From NCBI RefSeq assembly GCF_001640805.2, contig NC_066833.1, positions 9,738,473 to 9,802,472 of the forward strand: a stretch of 64,000 nucleotides of DNA, read 5' to 3'. The position numbers and the translations under genes are program-made. Position 1 is the stretch's first letter. Each line of letters opens with the position of its first letter. The notes below the pieces were generated by a model that saw only the letters and a program-made list of their open reading frames with translations, searched no databases and was not told the DNA's origin. Positions 14,550-26,021 of this stretch are shown in pieces. The DNA is from Lates calcarifer (lineage: Eukaryota; Chordata; Actinopteri; Centropomidae).

Positions 14550-14580
14550 CGTTGCTAGGGCCGTTGCTAAGTAAGCAACA
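14550..14580. promoter_or_regulatory. RFX X-box-like cluster at the dnah7 promoter
   Basis: Two GTTGCTA half-sites (14551 and 14563) and a facing AGCAAC at 14574-14579 lie 55-85 bp upstream of the dnah7 ATG. RFX transcription factors bind imperfect inverted repeats of the GTTGCC/GGCAAC type and drive ciliary genes. The site fits the dynein product. Confidence 0.6.
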
Positions 14581-14599
14581 GCGAGCTCGTGAACTCCTT

Positions 14600-15440
14600 A
14601 GCACCGGCAAGTATGGCGTTCCGTTAGTGCCAAAATATGTGACATGCGCACATAACATTTGTCAGGCAAATGTTAGTAAATAAACAAATAATGGTAAAAA
14701 AATAAATTAATAAAAGTGTGCTGGATTTAGTAAATAAGGTTATATGTGTGGAAAATAAAAAATAAACAGTGACTGGGTTAAAAACAAAAGCCTCCAGTAA
14801 TTTAGAAAGATCAGGAAGTATTTGTTACAACTCTGAGAAAATGATTTTTATAGAGTTGTTGCTGTAACCTTAATTGATTTGTTTGTTTTTTAAAGATACA
14901 TGGAGGTACTTGATTGTCTGTTTCAGTTTATGTGTACAGAGTGAAGGTTTTAAAGTTGTCTGTAAGGTAGAGCAAGGTAAATAACCAGAGCCAGAGTTTA
15001 TATATATATCTATAATGAGGCAGTGAATCAGCAATAATGTAACTTTTTGGCTACTGACAGTGAAAACAAGCTACAAATACAATACTGGCATTTTCACTTT
15101 TTAATTGGGCATGGCAGATGTCTCGGCAAACAGTTGCCTTCTTACACAATCAGCAGATAAGGGGAAACATTTTTTCCTGGAGTAGTGCATCCACCTGATT
15201 AATGCAATTTAAATGTTTTACTTTGAACCCACTCCATCAGTTTGTGAGGAAAAAAGGTTTATCAGCTTAATGCTCCACTAAATTCCCCAGCTGATGTCTA
15301 ATTGTGGCCGTCTGGTGCTGAGCAGGTAGTGTACAGTGGATTTATTCACTGTATGTTCATCAGAAATTCAGCTCACACAATAAAACTGTATAGATGTCGG
15401 ACGGGAAAAAAATGAAACTAATGTTAAGCATAATTAACTT
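14600..15440. other. Intergenic, no gene seen
   Basis: AT-rich spacer between the dnah7 promoter and the B7-like remnant. It contains a short TATATATATATCTATA patch near 15001. No splice-bounded exon or RNA gene was recognised on either strand. Confidence 0.5.
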
Positions 15441-15443
15441 TGC

Positions 15444-15866
15444 TCAATTATATCTCCATTTGTGCTCAAAGCTGATTATAGCAGCAAACAGCCAATGCGG
15501 GGCAATGATCCAATGAACAGGAACACCAGTTGGAACCTCGATGTCATCAGCTGAAATAACACAGAACACAATTATATTTATATTGCAATATAAAAGCGGC
15601 ATTAATTTAACCAAGTGTGTATATAAAGAATGTATAAGCCATGCATACCTGTAATGCTGATTTGTGTCTCTCTGGTCTGGTTGATGGTCTCCTGTTGGAC
15701 TCTACAGATGAAGATGTTGCTGTGTCTCTTCTCCACCATCATTTCACTGGTGACATTATAGAAGTCATCAGGACTTCTGACAGTCTCTGTAGGTCGAGGA
15801 GGGAGGTGGTTTCCATCACTGTCTGGCCAAAATAAATCAGGCTCTGGATACCAGCCTTTAGACTCA
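15444..15866 (-). pseudogene. B7/butyrophilin-like Ig C-set plus membrane-segment remnant
   Basis: Two adjoining minus-strand exons (15649 to about 15866, and 15444-15550) read in phase. The first carries CESKGWYPEPDLFW, then RPTETVRSPDDFY, then a FICRVQQ motif, i.e. the second half of an Ig C-set domain typical of fish B7/butyrophilin/HHLA2-like proteins. The second adds a short hydrophobic segment (HWIIAPHWLFAAII), a charged tail and a stop at 15444. The frame has a TGA at 15872-15874, exactly where the conserved 'V-x-L-x-C-E' strand should run, and no V-set or signal-peptide exon was found upstream. This looks like a decayed 3' fragment of an immune receptor or ligand gene. Exact subfamily is not resolved. 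Confidence 0.6.
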
Positions 15867-15879
15867 CAGAGTCACGTCA

Positions 15880-17125
15880 CTGCTGACTCAGTCAATAGCC
15901 ACTATGGCAGGTGAAGAAACAGAACGTCTTACTTATTTGAAATTAAATTTCTAGCAATTAGACTATTTTTTGCTAGTTACATGTTGCAAATGCCCCAAAA
16001 GTAGTTTTATTTATTGGAGATGAGGATAGAACTCTTTCTGGACAACAGTCTGTTATACTGAGTGTAATAATATGACACAGATCAGATCCTTGGAAATATG
16101 CTGTGACAGGTCTACCTATTCAATCGTTTGATTTTAGAGAAAGGGTCTCCTTTCTTTCTTATCCCACTTGTAAAAGTCGGTCACATATTAGTAGACAATG
16201 CCACACGTGGAGGCAACAGATTTGGTGATAATCCATAACTCTCTGGCCTTCTTATCTTTGGACTTTGTGATTATGTTGAATTTATTCTCAGAAGACAGAA
16301 AAATATTTATAGTTATAGTTTTAGCAAACAGACTAGACCAGTTTAAAGCCATATGTAAAACTTGGGGGCTGTAACTATAGGTAGCATTTTAGCAATGACT
16401 AGATTTAGGCATCTTGGACAACAAGAAATTCTATAACTTCAACAAGCTAAACCACTGGACTTTGTTAGCATTTAAGCCATTGTATCAACTTTTCTCAGAA
16501 TATGCACACTTTAATATAACCTACAGGATAGGAAGGGAGAGTGCTGAATAAATAGTCAAAATAGTAACATACATAAATGTTGTGATGAAACCAGCAGAGG
16601 ACTACTTAGCAAAGAACTGCTGAACAAAATATTTCATACATGGAGTGCCCTCATTACAAATACAGATAATTACCTACATACTCTGTCCTCATGACGACAA
16701 TAAACTTAATCAAGTTGTCCATGTTTGTGCAACTGCTATACAACCACTGTGCATTTCCCAAAGGCTATGTCTAAGAAAAAGTGTGTTTTGTTGTTGTCAA
16801 TACAAAGGAAAAATGAACCAGGGAAACCAATCAATTAAGAAAATGAGCAATGATTTTACTTAGTATCAAACACAGGAGCATACATGTAATATAGATAACA
16901 GTACAGATTTTAAATGCAGTCATTATACATTATCTATGAGCTGAATATCCATTTAACATCAGTACAAATTTGGCAACAGTATCCAAAATTTGTTTTGTTT
17001 GCTCTTTCCCAAGATAAGTGTCCAGTTTGTGTTGTATAGAGTGTCTTGTGTGTCAAGTGTCTCGTCCTGTTGAGTGTCGGAGTAGTGTGTTAGTGTTGTT
17101 TTGAGTATTCTGTGCTGTGATCTGT
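15880..17125. other. Intergenic, nothing assignable
   Basis: No exon, RNA gene or clear mobile element. Near 17130-17160 a GATCCCCGCAAGGGAAAATC tail, similar to fish retroelement 3' ends, marks the start of the duplicated block that follows. Confidence 0.4.
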
Positions 17126-17275
17126 TCTGTGTATTGATCCCCGCAAGGGAAAATCAAATTTGACAGCACAGGGGAATGTAGTTAACAAAAAATACATTTT
17201 GATAAATAAGTACACAGCAGAAAGAAAAAAAGGAATAAAACAGGACTAATGGATACAATAGATTTGTACATGTAC

Positions 17276-18075
17276 AAGGCTGCTGTCACATCTGCAAAGG
17301 AAGTGGTTCCTAATTCAGCATTATTTTCAATGTGCTTTGTAAGATGTGAGTAGACCATTAAAGCAAACAACTTGAAATGGTTGACCCAGAGTCTTCACAC
17401 CATCTACAAGTAGTAATGTTAAGCATGCTTTCTTTCATGCACATGCATTAACTAGGTTTTATATTGCCCTTATGCAGTTATCCTTGCCATATTCATCATG
17501 CCAATATCTTGATCTGGGATAACTACTGTTTGTTTGCTGTCAACATTAATTATGTGTTTTGGAGTAAGATAACAATAGCATACCATGGTCAGCTGATTCA
17601 CAAAACCAGAGGGATCCTTGTCTGGTTTTGGAAACTGCACAACCACAGTACACAACTCAGTCTATACGCTTACTCATAGGGCTAGGTTTGTTCCAATTTC
17701 TTAAATACCTCTAAAAATCACTTAAACATTACAAGTACAACTTTAAGACAGAATCAGCAACAGGGTCTAAAATTTGCAATAACTACTTACAGCACAGACT
17801 TCCTCACACACAGAGAAGAAGGGGAAGGAGAAAAGCCTTGCCTTCTTATGAAATACGAGTCGACTCTGTTGACCTTGTTCTCTGTAGTGTTTAGATGTCA
17901 TAGCTCTTTACCAAATTTGGAAAAAAATTAGCAAAAGTTTGCCTCAAATGTTAGATTCTGTGAGGATGTAGGGGTCTTAAAACTAGTTCTGAAGACATGC
18001 TGTTTAACTATGTTAAAAATCAAATAGATAGACTGACTTGTGGAGAGTGTGAAGATGAGTCTGTTGAACCATTTG
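17276..18075. repeat. Duplicated block, copy 1 (~800 bp)
   Basis: Colinear with 19589-20395. Shared landmarks include TCCTAATTCAGCATT, GCATACCATGGTCAGC, GGATCCTTGTCTGGTTTTGG, CACACACAGAGAAGAAGGGG and GAGTCGACTCTGTTGACC. Similarity may extend leftwards, since 17140-17230 resembles 18100-18195, suggesting a tandem unit of roughly 960 bp. An exon-like minus-strand segment in copy 2 is broken here: in-frame TGA, no acceptor, GC in place of the GT donor. Confidence 0.8.
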
Positions 18076-18094
18076 TTGAGTGCTTGGCTTCTGT

Positions 18095-18195
18095 AGTGTT
18101 TATCATGGGGAAAAACTAATTTGACAGCACAGGGGAATTCAGTTATCAGAAAAATACATTTCCATAAATACCTATGGCAGAAGAACAAAAATACA
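18095..18195. repeat. Second copy of the 17140-17230 segment
   Basis: Shares TTTGACAGCACAGGGGAAT and the following ATACATTT..ATAAATA pattern with 17160-17210. It appears to be the left end of the second tandem unit, whose remainder (19589-20395) has been separated by about 1.3-1.4 kb of unrelated sequence. Confidence 0.6.
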
Positions 18196-18534
18196 GATAT
18201 CAACAATCTTGATCATGTGTACACATGTATACATTAACACTTATTAACATGAACATTGTTCATTAATGGCCATAGTTTGGGTTTAATCAGTAACTGAGCT
18301 GTGCAAAAGGTGACAGACCACTTTGCAGAGGTTTGCCAGGTTTGTGGCATATTGCAGTACTCAGAGGTGGGGTCTGGAGGTCAAGGCTGTGTGCAGGGTT
18401 TGGTGAGCTCAGGTCAGGCCCCAACATCCCAGGCTTCCTCAAGGTTGGACATCTGAGTGCAAACAAAGAAAAAACAGTTAGTATAAAGCAAGCAAAGATT
18501 ACAAAAGAACTGGATAACATATCTATAGAAGGAA

Positions 18535-18645
18535 AAAAAAAAAAAAAAAACACACACACACACCTGAAGACATCAATCCCATGGAACAGGAACAACAGCA
18601 ACAGCAGCATCAGCATCATCAGCATCATCATCATCAGGGAGGGTC
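18535..18645. repeat. Simple-repeat cluster: poly(A), (CA)n and CATCAG/CATCAT runs
   Basis: A poly(A) tract followed by (CA)n and then AGCAGCATCAGCATCATCAG-type trinucleotides. These create low-complexity reading frames (poly-Met/Leu on the minus strand) that should not be read as genes. Confidence 0.85.
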
Positions 18646-19588
18646 TGGTTCATCTTTGCCTCCTTCACAGCTGTCCAGGACACAACTTCGCTGGGTCACA
18701 GCATCCCACGTTGATTTTTCTGGAGCCACAGGAAACTGCTGAAACCACTGCAACCTCAATCACAATATGGCTTGGGCAACCTATAACTAACAAAAAAAAA
18801 AATACAATGAAGTGTATTCCTTTTCCTGTACTTTATTAAATCTAATAATGCCTCTGATTTCTTTGAGTGGAGTAACCAAATTCTGCAGGTACAAAAGTTA
18901 TTTTGTTTAGACATTCCAATTGTACTGCAGTATACTAAATTTGTGGCCATATAGTCAAAGCACATTAGGGTAATATCAGCTGCTGATACTGTGAAGTATG
19001 TGACAGGACCAAATTGTCAGAATTAAACAAGGGTGTGAGTACCACAGCTAACCTTTTTGCTACAGAGGAGATTTTGGTGTCTCTCCTGGGGCCTCCTTGT
19101 GAATACTGGAGAAAATTCCATCATGTCCACTGCCTGGGTCATACTGGGCCAATTGAAACCTGCCACAATGGGCTAAAACCATCCTTATCCATTGGCTCTG
19201 ACATTAACCAGAAACAATGCCATAATATTACCTAGATCTTGAATCTAAATGCACAGACTAATCTGCATTTCAACTCCCTCCACCCACACGTTTCCAACAT
19301 TGGCTAACAGGTGTCTGTGTTGCCTATCATCTGTAACTTCCCAGATTCAACTATCTGAATAACACTTCAGACCATGATTGGCCAGCTTGGCGAGCTATTT
19401 GGAGACAAAGCTTAATACAGTGTCCTGGTTTGTTAAACAGTAAACAGCTATTACCCAGTTCTCTAGAAAAAGTTCCTCAGCTCTGGATTCTGTAGCATGC
19501 CTAAAGCTTCTCTCTCTACATTAACCCTAATAATCACACCACATTTTCCCCCAGGTCTCATTGTCCCTTCATGCAGCTTTCCAGCATT

Positions 19589-20395
19589 CACTGCTGCTGT
19601 TGTCACATCTATGAAAGGGAGCCATTTCCTAATTCAGCATTGTTTTTACATCCTTTGTAAGATGTGGTTGTAGACTACTGACAAAGCAGACTACTTGAAA
19701 GGCTTGGCCCTAAATTTACCCAAATGCTTCAGACTCTTCACATTATCTACACATGGTAATATTTAACAAGCTTTCTTGGATATACACTTTTATATTGCTG
19801 TTATGCAGTTATCTGTTGCACACATCTTGGAATAAGGTCTTAAGAGCATACCATGGTCAGCGGATTCACAAAAGCAGATGGATCCTTGTCTGGTTTTGGA
19901 AACTGCACAACCACAGCACACAAAACTCAGTAGGGGGTGCATTGGTCTATATGCTTACTTGTAAGGCTAGTTATTTCCCCCCAATTTCTTAAATACCCTA
20001 AAGTCACTTATACATTAAAAGTACAACTTCAAAACAATCAGCAACAGGGTCTACCAATAATTTTACTTAAAGCACAGAATTCCTCACACACAGAGAAGAA
20101 GGGGAAGGAGAAAAGCCTTACCTTCTTATGTGATACGAGTCGACTCTGTTGACCTTGTTCTCTGTAGTGTTAAGACATTCTAGCTCATCCCTGATTATGA
20201 CTGCCAAATTTTGATATAAATATGTTTAATATGTAAAATATGGTTTGTTCCAACTGTTGCTGGTTCTGTCCAGGACGTGTGCACAAAGAGAGACCTTAGG
20301 ATCTCACTGTGGAATTGTGCTGTCCAACTATGTCAGAAATCAAATGTGTAGATACTAACTTACGAGTAAGAAGAGGAGTCTGTTGAATTTGGACA
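19589..20395. repeat. Duplicated block, copy 2 (~800 bp)
   Basis: Partner of 17276-18075, with small indels (for example an extra GGGGGTGCATTGGTC near 19932). On the minus strand, about 20120-20190 is a splice-bounded open segment reading ELECLNTTENKVNRVDSYHI with an AG acceptor at its 5' end and a GTAAGG donor; the matching segment in copy 1 is broken. No family recognised. Confidence 0.75.
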
Positions 20396-20399
20396 AATC

Positions 20400-21890
20400 A
20401 AGGTTAAGCATTTCATGCCGTCTGCTTTGTCAATTGGCTACTGCCACATATTACCAAACATGTAAAAACAATGATGCCAAAGTAGGAAATGGCTCCCTCT
20501 GAAGGCGTGACATGAGCAGCAGTCAAAGAAAGAAAGAAATTCGACAAAAGGAAATCCTAGGAGGTAGAGCCTCCCACAATGGAAATCTTATTTCAGACAA
20601 TTCCAACCTCATATAAGCTGTCAATTTTCACCCCTGTTAACAAGGGCAATACTTCTAACAAAAGTACTGTCCCTGCAGCATCTGGCTCTAATTCTATGCT
20701 GTTTCTACTTCAAGACAGCACCTGTATGAAGTTTGCATTTCAAGTATGTCAACACCAGGTAACTCAGTATAGCAAACTGTAAAATATGGTGATAAACTGT
20801 TACACTTGACACATCAGTTTGGTTTTCATAGCTATCGTTACTGTCAACCTCATCACCAATAGATTGAAAATTAAACACATACACCTAAATTGGGTGTCCA
20901 GTAGCTTCTTAAGAATCCTTGTAGGAGGTATCTGAGTTGTCTCTTTCTGCCAGGTTTACTCTCTCCCAGAGAACCCAAACGCGCTACTGCCCAGTAACTG
21001 TCAAGCAATAAACAGTTCCAAGGACAATCCCATGTACATACGGAAATGGCCAAAATATCCTGAGTCCATTGATGCCGCAGTTCTCGTCAGCGATTGATGC
21101 TACCGTATCCTAGAAATGTAACGATTTGCAGGGGTGGGATAAAATTCCCCTGCCGGGAGGCCTCCCAACATGACGCACAAATAAACACGGATACGAAACT
21201 ATACCGCGCCAGACCTACTTGAACGCAAAAGGTTCTACTTGAGACTCCAGTTGAAATTAGACTTGGCAGAGTGAGACAAGCCAACCTTTAACTTCAAAAT
21301 CCAATTAAATGTGAAGTACAGTAAACAAAAAACTGATGTCAAAACTTTGGTAGTGATGATCTTGACAGCAACACAACTACACTACTACACTACACCACTA
21401 TTACTACTGGTGATATAGTAAATAGGAGTAGCAAATAAAACACTATTCTAAAATGCAATAAAGGAAATATTCAAAACATCACCAATTGGTCTTTATATCA
21501 ATTTGGAATGAAACTATGAATGACCTAACTCTGAAAGTACAAGGTGAGCAAAGAGGAAAACCTGAAACCAATCAGAATTTTCTCCAGCAATCACAGAAAC
21601 CCCAGACTATCAAAATGCCTGACTTCATACTTATAGACTGCATATGTGACCCTGAAGTTTAGGTGGTACATAGTACTAAAGGCGCATCATGGAAGGAAAA
21701 GATAGACAGACACAGACAATGAGAAACAGCCAAAAGAGACAAGCTAGAGATGGAGAAACAAAGACAAAGATAGACCCAACCAAAGCTAGAGACAAAGAAA
21801 GACAGACAAACATAGACAGCGTGGACCGAGACAGCACAGGCATGGTGAAACAAAAAAGCTGAAACAACAGAATTTAAAATAAAAATGACA
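20400..21890. other. Accessory spacer, no gene assigned
   Basis: Moderately AT-rich. The right part (21690-21850) is rich in GACAGACA/AGAGACAAG purine tracts that continue through 22480-22760. Short open frames on the minus strand near 20871-21284 show no recognisable motif. Confidence 0.4.
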
Positions 21891-21896
21891 CCTTAC

Positions 21897-21947
21897 TTTT
21901 CTTTGAAGCATCTCATCCAGTCATCCGGGTCATGGTATTTGCAAGTG
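21897..21947 (-). other. Candidate 51-nt coding exon, unrecognised
   Basis: A segment with AG before it and a GTAAGG donor reads TCKYHDPDDWMRCFKE in phase 2, the phase left open by the candidate start exon at 25950-26021. It has three possible metal ligands (C, H, C). The polypyrimidine tract is weak and no family is recognised, so this is suggestive only. Confidence 0.2.
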
Positions 21948-22052
21948 CTTTACAAAGGCAAGTGGACAGAACTGAAGAAACCCTTTAAGGTGAAAAGTGT
22001 TCCAGTACCTCAAGCAAGTCCAGTTACCTTCATATAGCACTTAAACCCCCCC

Positions 22053-22059
<7 letters not shown>

Positions 22060-22086
<27 letters not shown>
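22060..22086 (+). repeat. Poly(A) tract
   Basis: C-run followed by a long uninterrupted A-run. Similar A-tracts of 20 or more bases occur at about 22643-22681, 22963-22992 and 23744-23767, and a shorter one (about 15 A after a G-run) near 25796-25809. They cluster only in the 22-26 kb accessory region. Confidence 0.9.
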
Positions 22087-22088
<2 letters not shown>

Positions 22089-22963
22089 TACTTTTGAAGA
22101 GCTACCTGAAATACAAGTAGCTGCACCAAAGGTGATCCATCGCTGATTGGACAGAGACAGAATAATAAATAATAATAATCATGGCATGTGCCATGTTCAT
22201 CTACCAGACTTGTTTCTTCCTTACAGTTAATGGCCAATCTTTCTGTCCCGTGTGATCATGAGTTAAACTGAAGGTAATTGTTAGCCATTATATTAATGAG
22301 ATTATTTATAATTGCATATTAATTTAACTATTGTCAATTATCTGTAAATGTTAATATTCTGTACTGCTTTAGAAGTAGAGGTTTCTGATCTGTCAGTCCA
22401 ATAAAGCTAATTGACAGTCAGTCAAATGAAGCAATTTGACGTGTTGATCAGTCCATTAAAGCTAATCTGAATGTAAGTCCGTCAGACAGACAAAGACACA
22501 ATAGACAAGGACAAAAAGACAGACAAGACAAGATAAAGACAGAGACACAGAAAGTCCAATAAAGCTAACGTCAGTCAGACACAGATGAAAAGACACAAAT
22601 ACACAAAGACAAAAGAGACAGACAAGATACAGACTGTACAATTAAAAAAAAAAAAAAAAAACAAAAAAAAAAAAAAAAAAAAGTTGAATGTCAGTCTGGT
22701 CAGACACAAAACAAAGAGACACAAACAGATAAGACAGACAAGAGAGAGACACAAAGACACACAGTATCAGTATGTATGCATGTTTGTGAGGCACGGAGGC
22801 CAAGACATAACAGGCTTATTGGAAAAAGACAGTGGATAGATTAAGTGTAAGGATCAGTGTGTGTGTATGTGTGTGTGATTGTGTGAGAGACAGGGAAAGA
22901 AAGGTTTGGCATGGCAGCCACAATTAAGCAAACTGGACTTACTTGTTTGTAGATTCACCAGGG

Positions 22964-22994
<31 letters not shown>

Positions 22995-23141
22995 ACGACA
23001 CCGATTATACAGACTAAGTCGGGTAGAAGAACGGATGGTCAGTCATCTTGGTTGGACATCATTTTGGATGGCAAAATTAAAAATAGGCAACCATAGCACT
23101 GTGGTTTTGCTGGACACAGCAGCCAAGGAAAACTCAGGGGC

Positions 23142-24341
23142 TAAATTTGAACAGGCAGACTGCCATGTTGAACTGATTAGAACGAGGAAATGATAGATCG
23201 TTAGATCGGCTCGGCGGCCGAGACAAAGTTGGTGAGGGACAGATGGATAAGAGATGGCACGGCGGCCCAAAAATAACAAAAAAAATAACAAACAAAGACG
23301 CAACCATAACTTTTTGTTGACCAATTGGGTGGGGGTTAAGTTGGATGGGTAAACGAGAAAATGACAGATCGGTAGATCGGCTCGGCGGCCGAGACAAAGT
23401 TGGTGAGGGATAGATGGATGAGAGATGGCACGGCGGCCCAAAAATAACAAAAAAAAATAACAAACAAAGACGCAACCATAATTATTTATGGATGGGCTGG
23501 ACACAGTGGCCAAGGAAAACCACAGCGCATGGACGACGGACGCGCAGAAAAAATTTTGAAAAGACAAACAGTGATAGCACGGCGGCTATCAGAAACATGG
23601 ACACAAAAGATGGACAGACTTAAGGCTTTGTTTCCAGGGAAAGGCACCTACACTATACAACATCACCTTAATAAAGCTACTCCTATCATCTACTGCAGCC
23701 CTATCAAATCACATACACAAACCCCCCTCCCAGTCATACATAGGAAAAAAAAAAAAAAAAAAAAAAAACTGACTCCAAACAGGTCACTTTTTTTTTTTAA
23801 AACCCACCCCACAAGACAATTTGTTAGTTTTATTTAGCAGAAGGGGTTTGATATAAACGACTGCAAAAATGGGTGGAAGACCCACTCCTGTAGTCGTGTA
23901 TATCAAACCTCCCAGTACAATTAAAAGGCATGGCAGTTATTATTTAAACATCAGATGTTTTAATGATTAGGACAGGTGGATAAGGAGGGCTAAATTTGAA
24001 TGGGTAGACTGCCATGTTTGACTCATAAACGAGAAAATGGATAGATCGTTAGATCGGCTCAGCGGCCGAGACAAAGTTGGTGAGGGATAGATGGGTAAGA
24101 GATGGCACGGCGGCCCACAAAAATAACAAACAAAGACGCAACCCTAACTTTTTGGTAGATGAATTTGGGGGGGGGGGATATATCATGTTGGATGGATTGA
24201 ACGAGGAAATGGATAGATCGAGAGATTGGCTCGGCGGCCGGGACAAAGTTGGTGAGGGATAGATGGGTAAGAGATGGCACGGCGGCTCAAAAATAACAAA
24301 AAAAATAACAAACAAAGACGCAATCCTCTTCTTTTGTTGGA
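23142..24341 (+). repeat. Four copies of a ~170-bp GC-cored repeat
   Basis: Copies lie at about 23142-23320, 23331-23486, 23988-24157 and 24181-24341. Each contains GATCGGCTCGGCGGCCGAGA or a near variant, then ACAAAGTTGGTGAGGGA, AGAGATGGCACGGCGGC and finally AACAAACAAAGACGCAA. CTCGGC-G-GCCGAG is a perfect odd palindrome. Copies 1-2 and 3-4 are near-tandem pairs separated by about 500 bp. No coding capacity or transposase is seen. This may be a minisatellite or a non-autonomous element array. Confidence 0.85.
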
Positions 24342-25322
24342 TGAACAGCTTGTGCAGCTGCATTTATCACTGGAACAGGGTTATGGTTATGTAGGCTATG
24401 TTAGCTGCCAGAGTTGTCTAAGGTGGCATATGGTTAAAAACTAAATTTGTGTCCAAACAGTAATTTCATGGGTTTTTAAAATCTACTTTATTTCTAAATA
24501 GTGAAAATGATAAGCGATAATAAAGTGGAAGTATGTTTGTGTGATGATGCATTGACACAGAGACACACACACACAACCCTAATGGATTTTTATTACAGTC
24601 TAATAAAAACTTTAAAAAAAAAAAATCTAGAGTAGGGCTGAGGATATTTTAATTTCAAGGTAGTTGTGATTTTAGTGATAATTTTTAAGTTTTATTTTCA
24701 CTGAAAAATTAAATTAAAAAAAAAAGTGATTTTGGTTGATTTCTGTACCATACAAGCATAACAGTTTGATTAAATGTTCAGCCCTACTATAGACAGACAG
24801 TTAAACAGGAAGGCACCATCCAACAACACAGACTTAAAGAATATAAAAATGGGACTCACCAATTGTAGATTTACCTAAAAAGAAAGGGGGTTAGTGTACA
24901 AATATTGACCCAAGCTTATTAGACAGAGGTAGAAATTAATAGTCATGGCACAGCACCACTACAAAAACTATTCCAATCATCTATTAAAGCTCCATCAAAT
25001 CACTGCACTAAAATCCTCCCTGTCACACACTCAAGCCTGTAGAGGTTAATGACCAATGAACTATTATCTAAACCTATCTGATCCACTAAAGAGCATTGGA
25101 AGAGTCCCTTATATCTCCTGTCCTTAGCTGTCTAGCTCTAACCCTACATCTCACTCTTCCTGATCACACCATCAGTAGCTTAACAAAACCAAAGCCAGTC
25201 TTTTTCTACCTACCTATTTAGGCCTAAAAAGGATGGGACAGTTTCTCTGGCCTAAGGTTCTTAAACCCTACAGTCTTCTAAATAAGCTCACTATCCAAAT
25301 TATTAATTTAATATTAATGCTC

Positions 25323-25357
25323 AATTGTGTCGGGAGGGGTGCCCTCCCGACACAATT
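25323..25357. repeat. Perfect 16-bp inverted repeat (3-nt loop)
   Basis: Left arm AATTGTGTCGGGAGGG and right arm CCCTCCCGACACAATT are exact reverse complements separated by GTG. It would form a strong cruciform or RNA hairpin. No U-tract or gene end is beside it. Confidence 0.85.
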
Positions 25358-25949
25358 AAGAGGTCAACTATCTATTCTTCAACAGTGAAGAAAAAGAGAG
25401 AAATAGAAAAGACAAACAAGAGACAAAGGGATGGGTGGCCATTTTGGACAAAGACGAAATAATGGGTGGCCAGGGTCAAATTGGATACGCAAACTAAGGC
25501 TATGTCGGTTAAACGGATGTTTAAAAAAAAACAAAAAAAAACAAACAAAAAAAAAGCAGTCAAGCAAAGACACATAAAGCACATAAAACATTTCAAGCTG
25601 CAGTCATGACACGGCGGTCATGGACAATTCAACTTCAATGCACAGTCAAAGACAAAGAGAGGGAGGATGTAATGATCAGTGTGCGTGCATGTGTGCGTGT
25701 TTGTGAGAAAGCGGCGCGGCGGCCATCCATAAAGAGTAATAAGAAAAATGAGTCTTACTGGTTCGTAGATCTACCTATAGGAGGGGGGGGGGAGAAAAAA
25801 AAAAAAAAATTAGTCCGATTCACATCTCAATTCCCTAACCTTGAAATTCACAATAAAAGCAGGACATTAAACGCATTTAAACTCGAGCAGTAATATTAAA
25901 TAGGAATTATATTAGGCCAACTGGCGGCAAATTTAATAGAAACACTTAC

Positions 25950-26021
25950 TCTTCTTGGTGAGGTTTAAAAGACGACTTTCTCCCGGAGTCTTTTCCACAC
26001 AGCTTACAGGAGGGCATTGTC
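25950..26021 (-). CDS. Candidate start exon of an unrecognised gene (CxxC peptide)
   Basis: On the minus strand a CAATAACAG acceptor is followed by ACAATG and an open frame reading MPSCKLCGKDSGRKSSFKPH, ending at a strong GTAAGTG donor. The CxxC pair suggests a small metal-binding fold, but no family is recognised. It sits downstream of a CpG-rich CRE promoter (26640-26960) whose minus-strand product could splice from an AAAG/GTTTGT donor near 26700. The next exon is uncertain: most GTxAATCTAC-type mini-exons downstream would give an immediate stop in this phase, while 21897-21947 would stay open. Confidence 0.3.

Noticed and set aside
18287..18839. Met/Leu-rich and poly-Lys frames on both strands
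   Set aside because: Produced by poly(A), (CA)n and CAT/CAG simple repeats.
22575..24363. Several 60-170 codon frames in the repeat zone
   Set aside because: They run through homopolymers and through the ~170-bp repeats, recurring in each copy without codon conservation; no family recognised.
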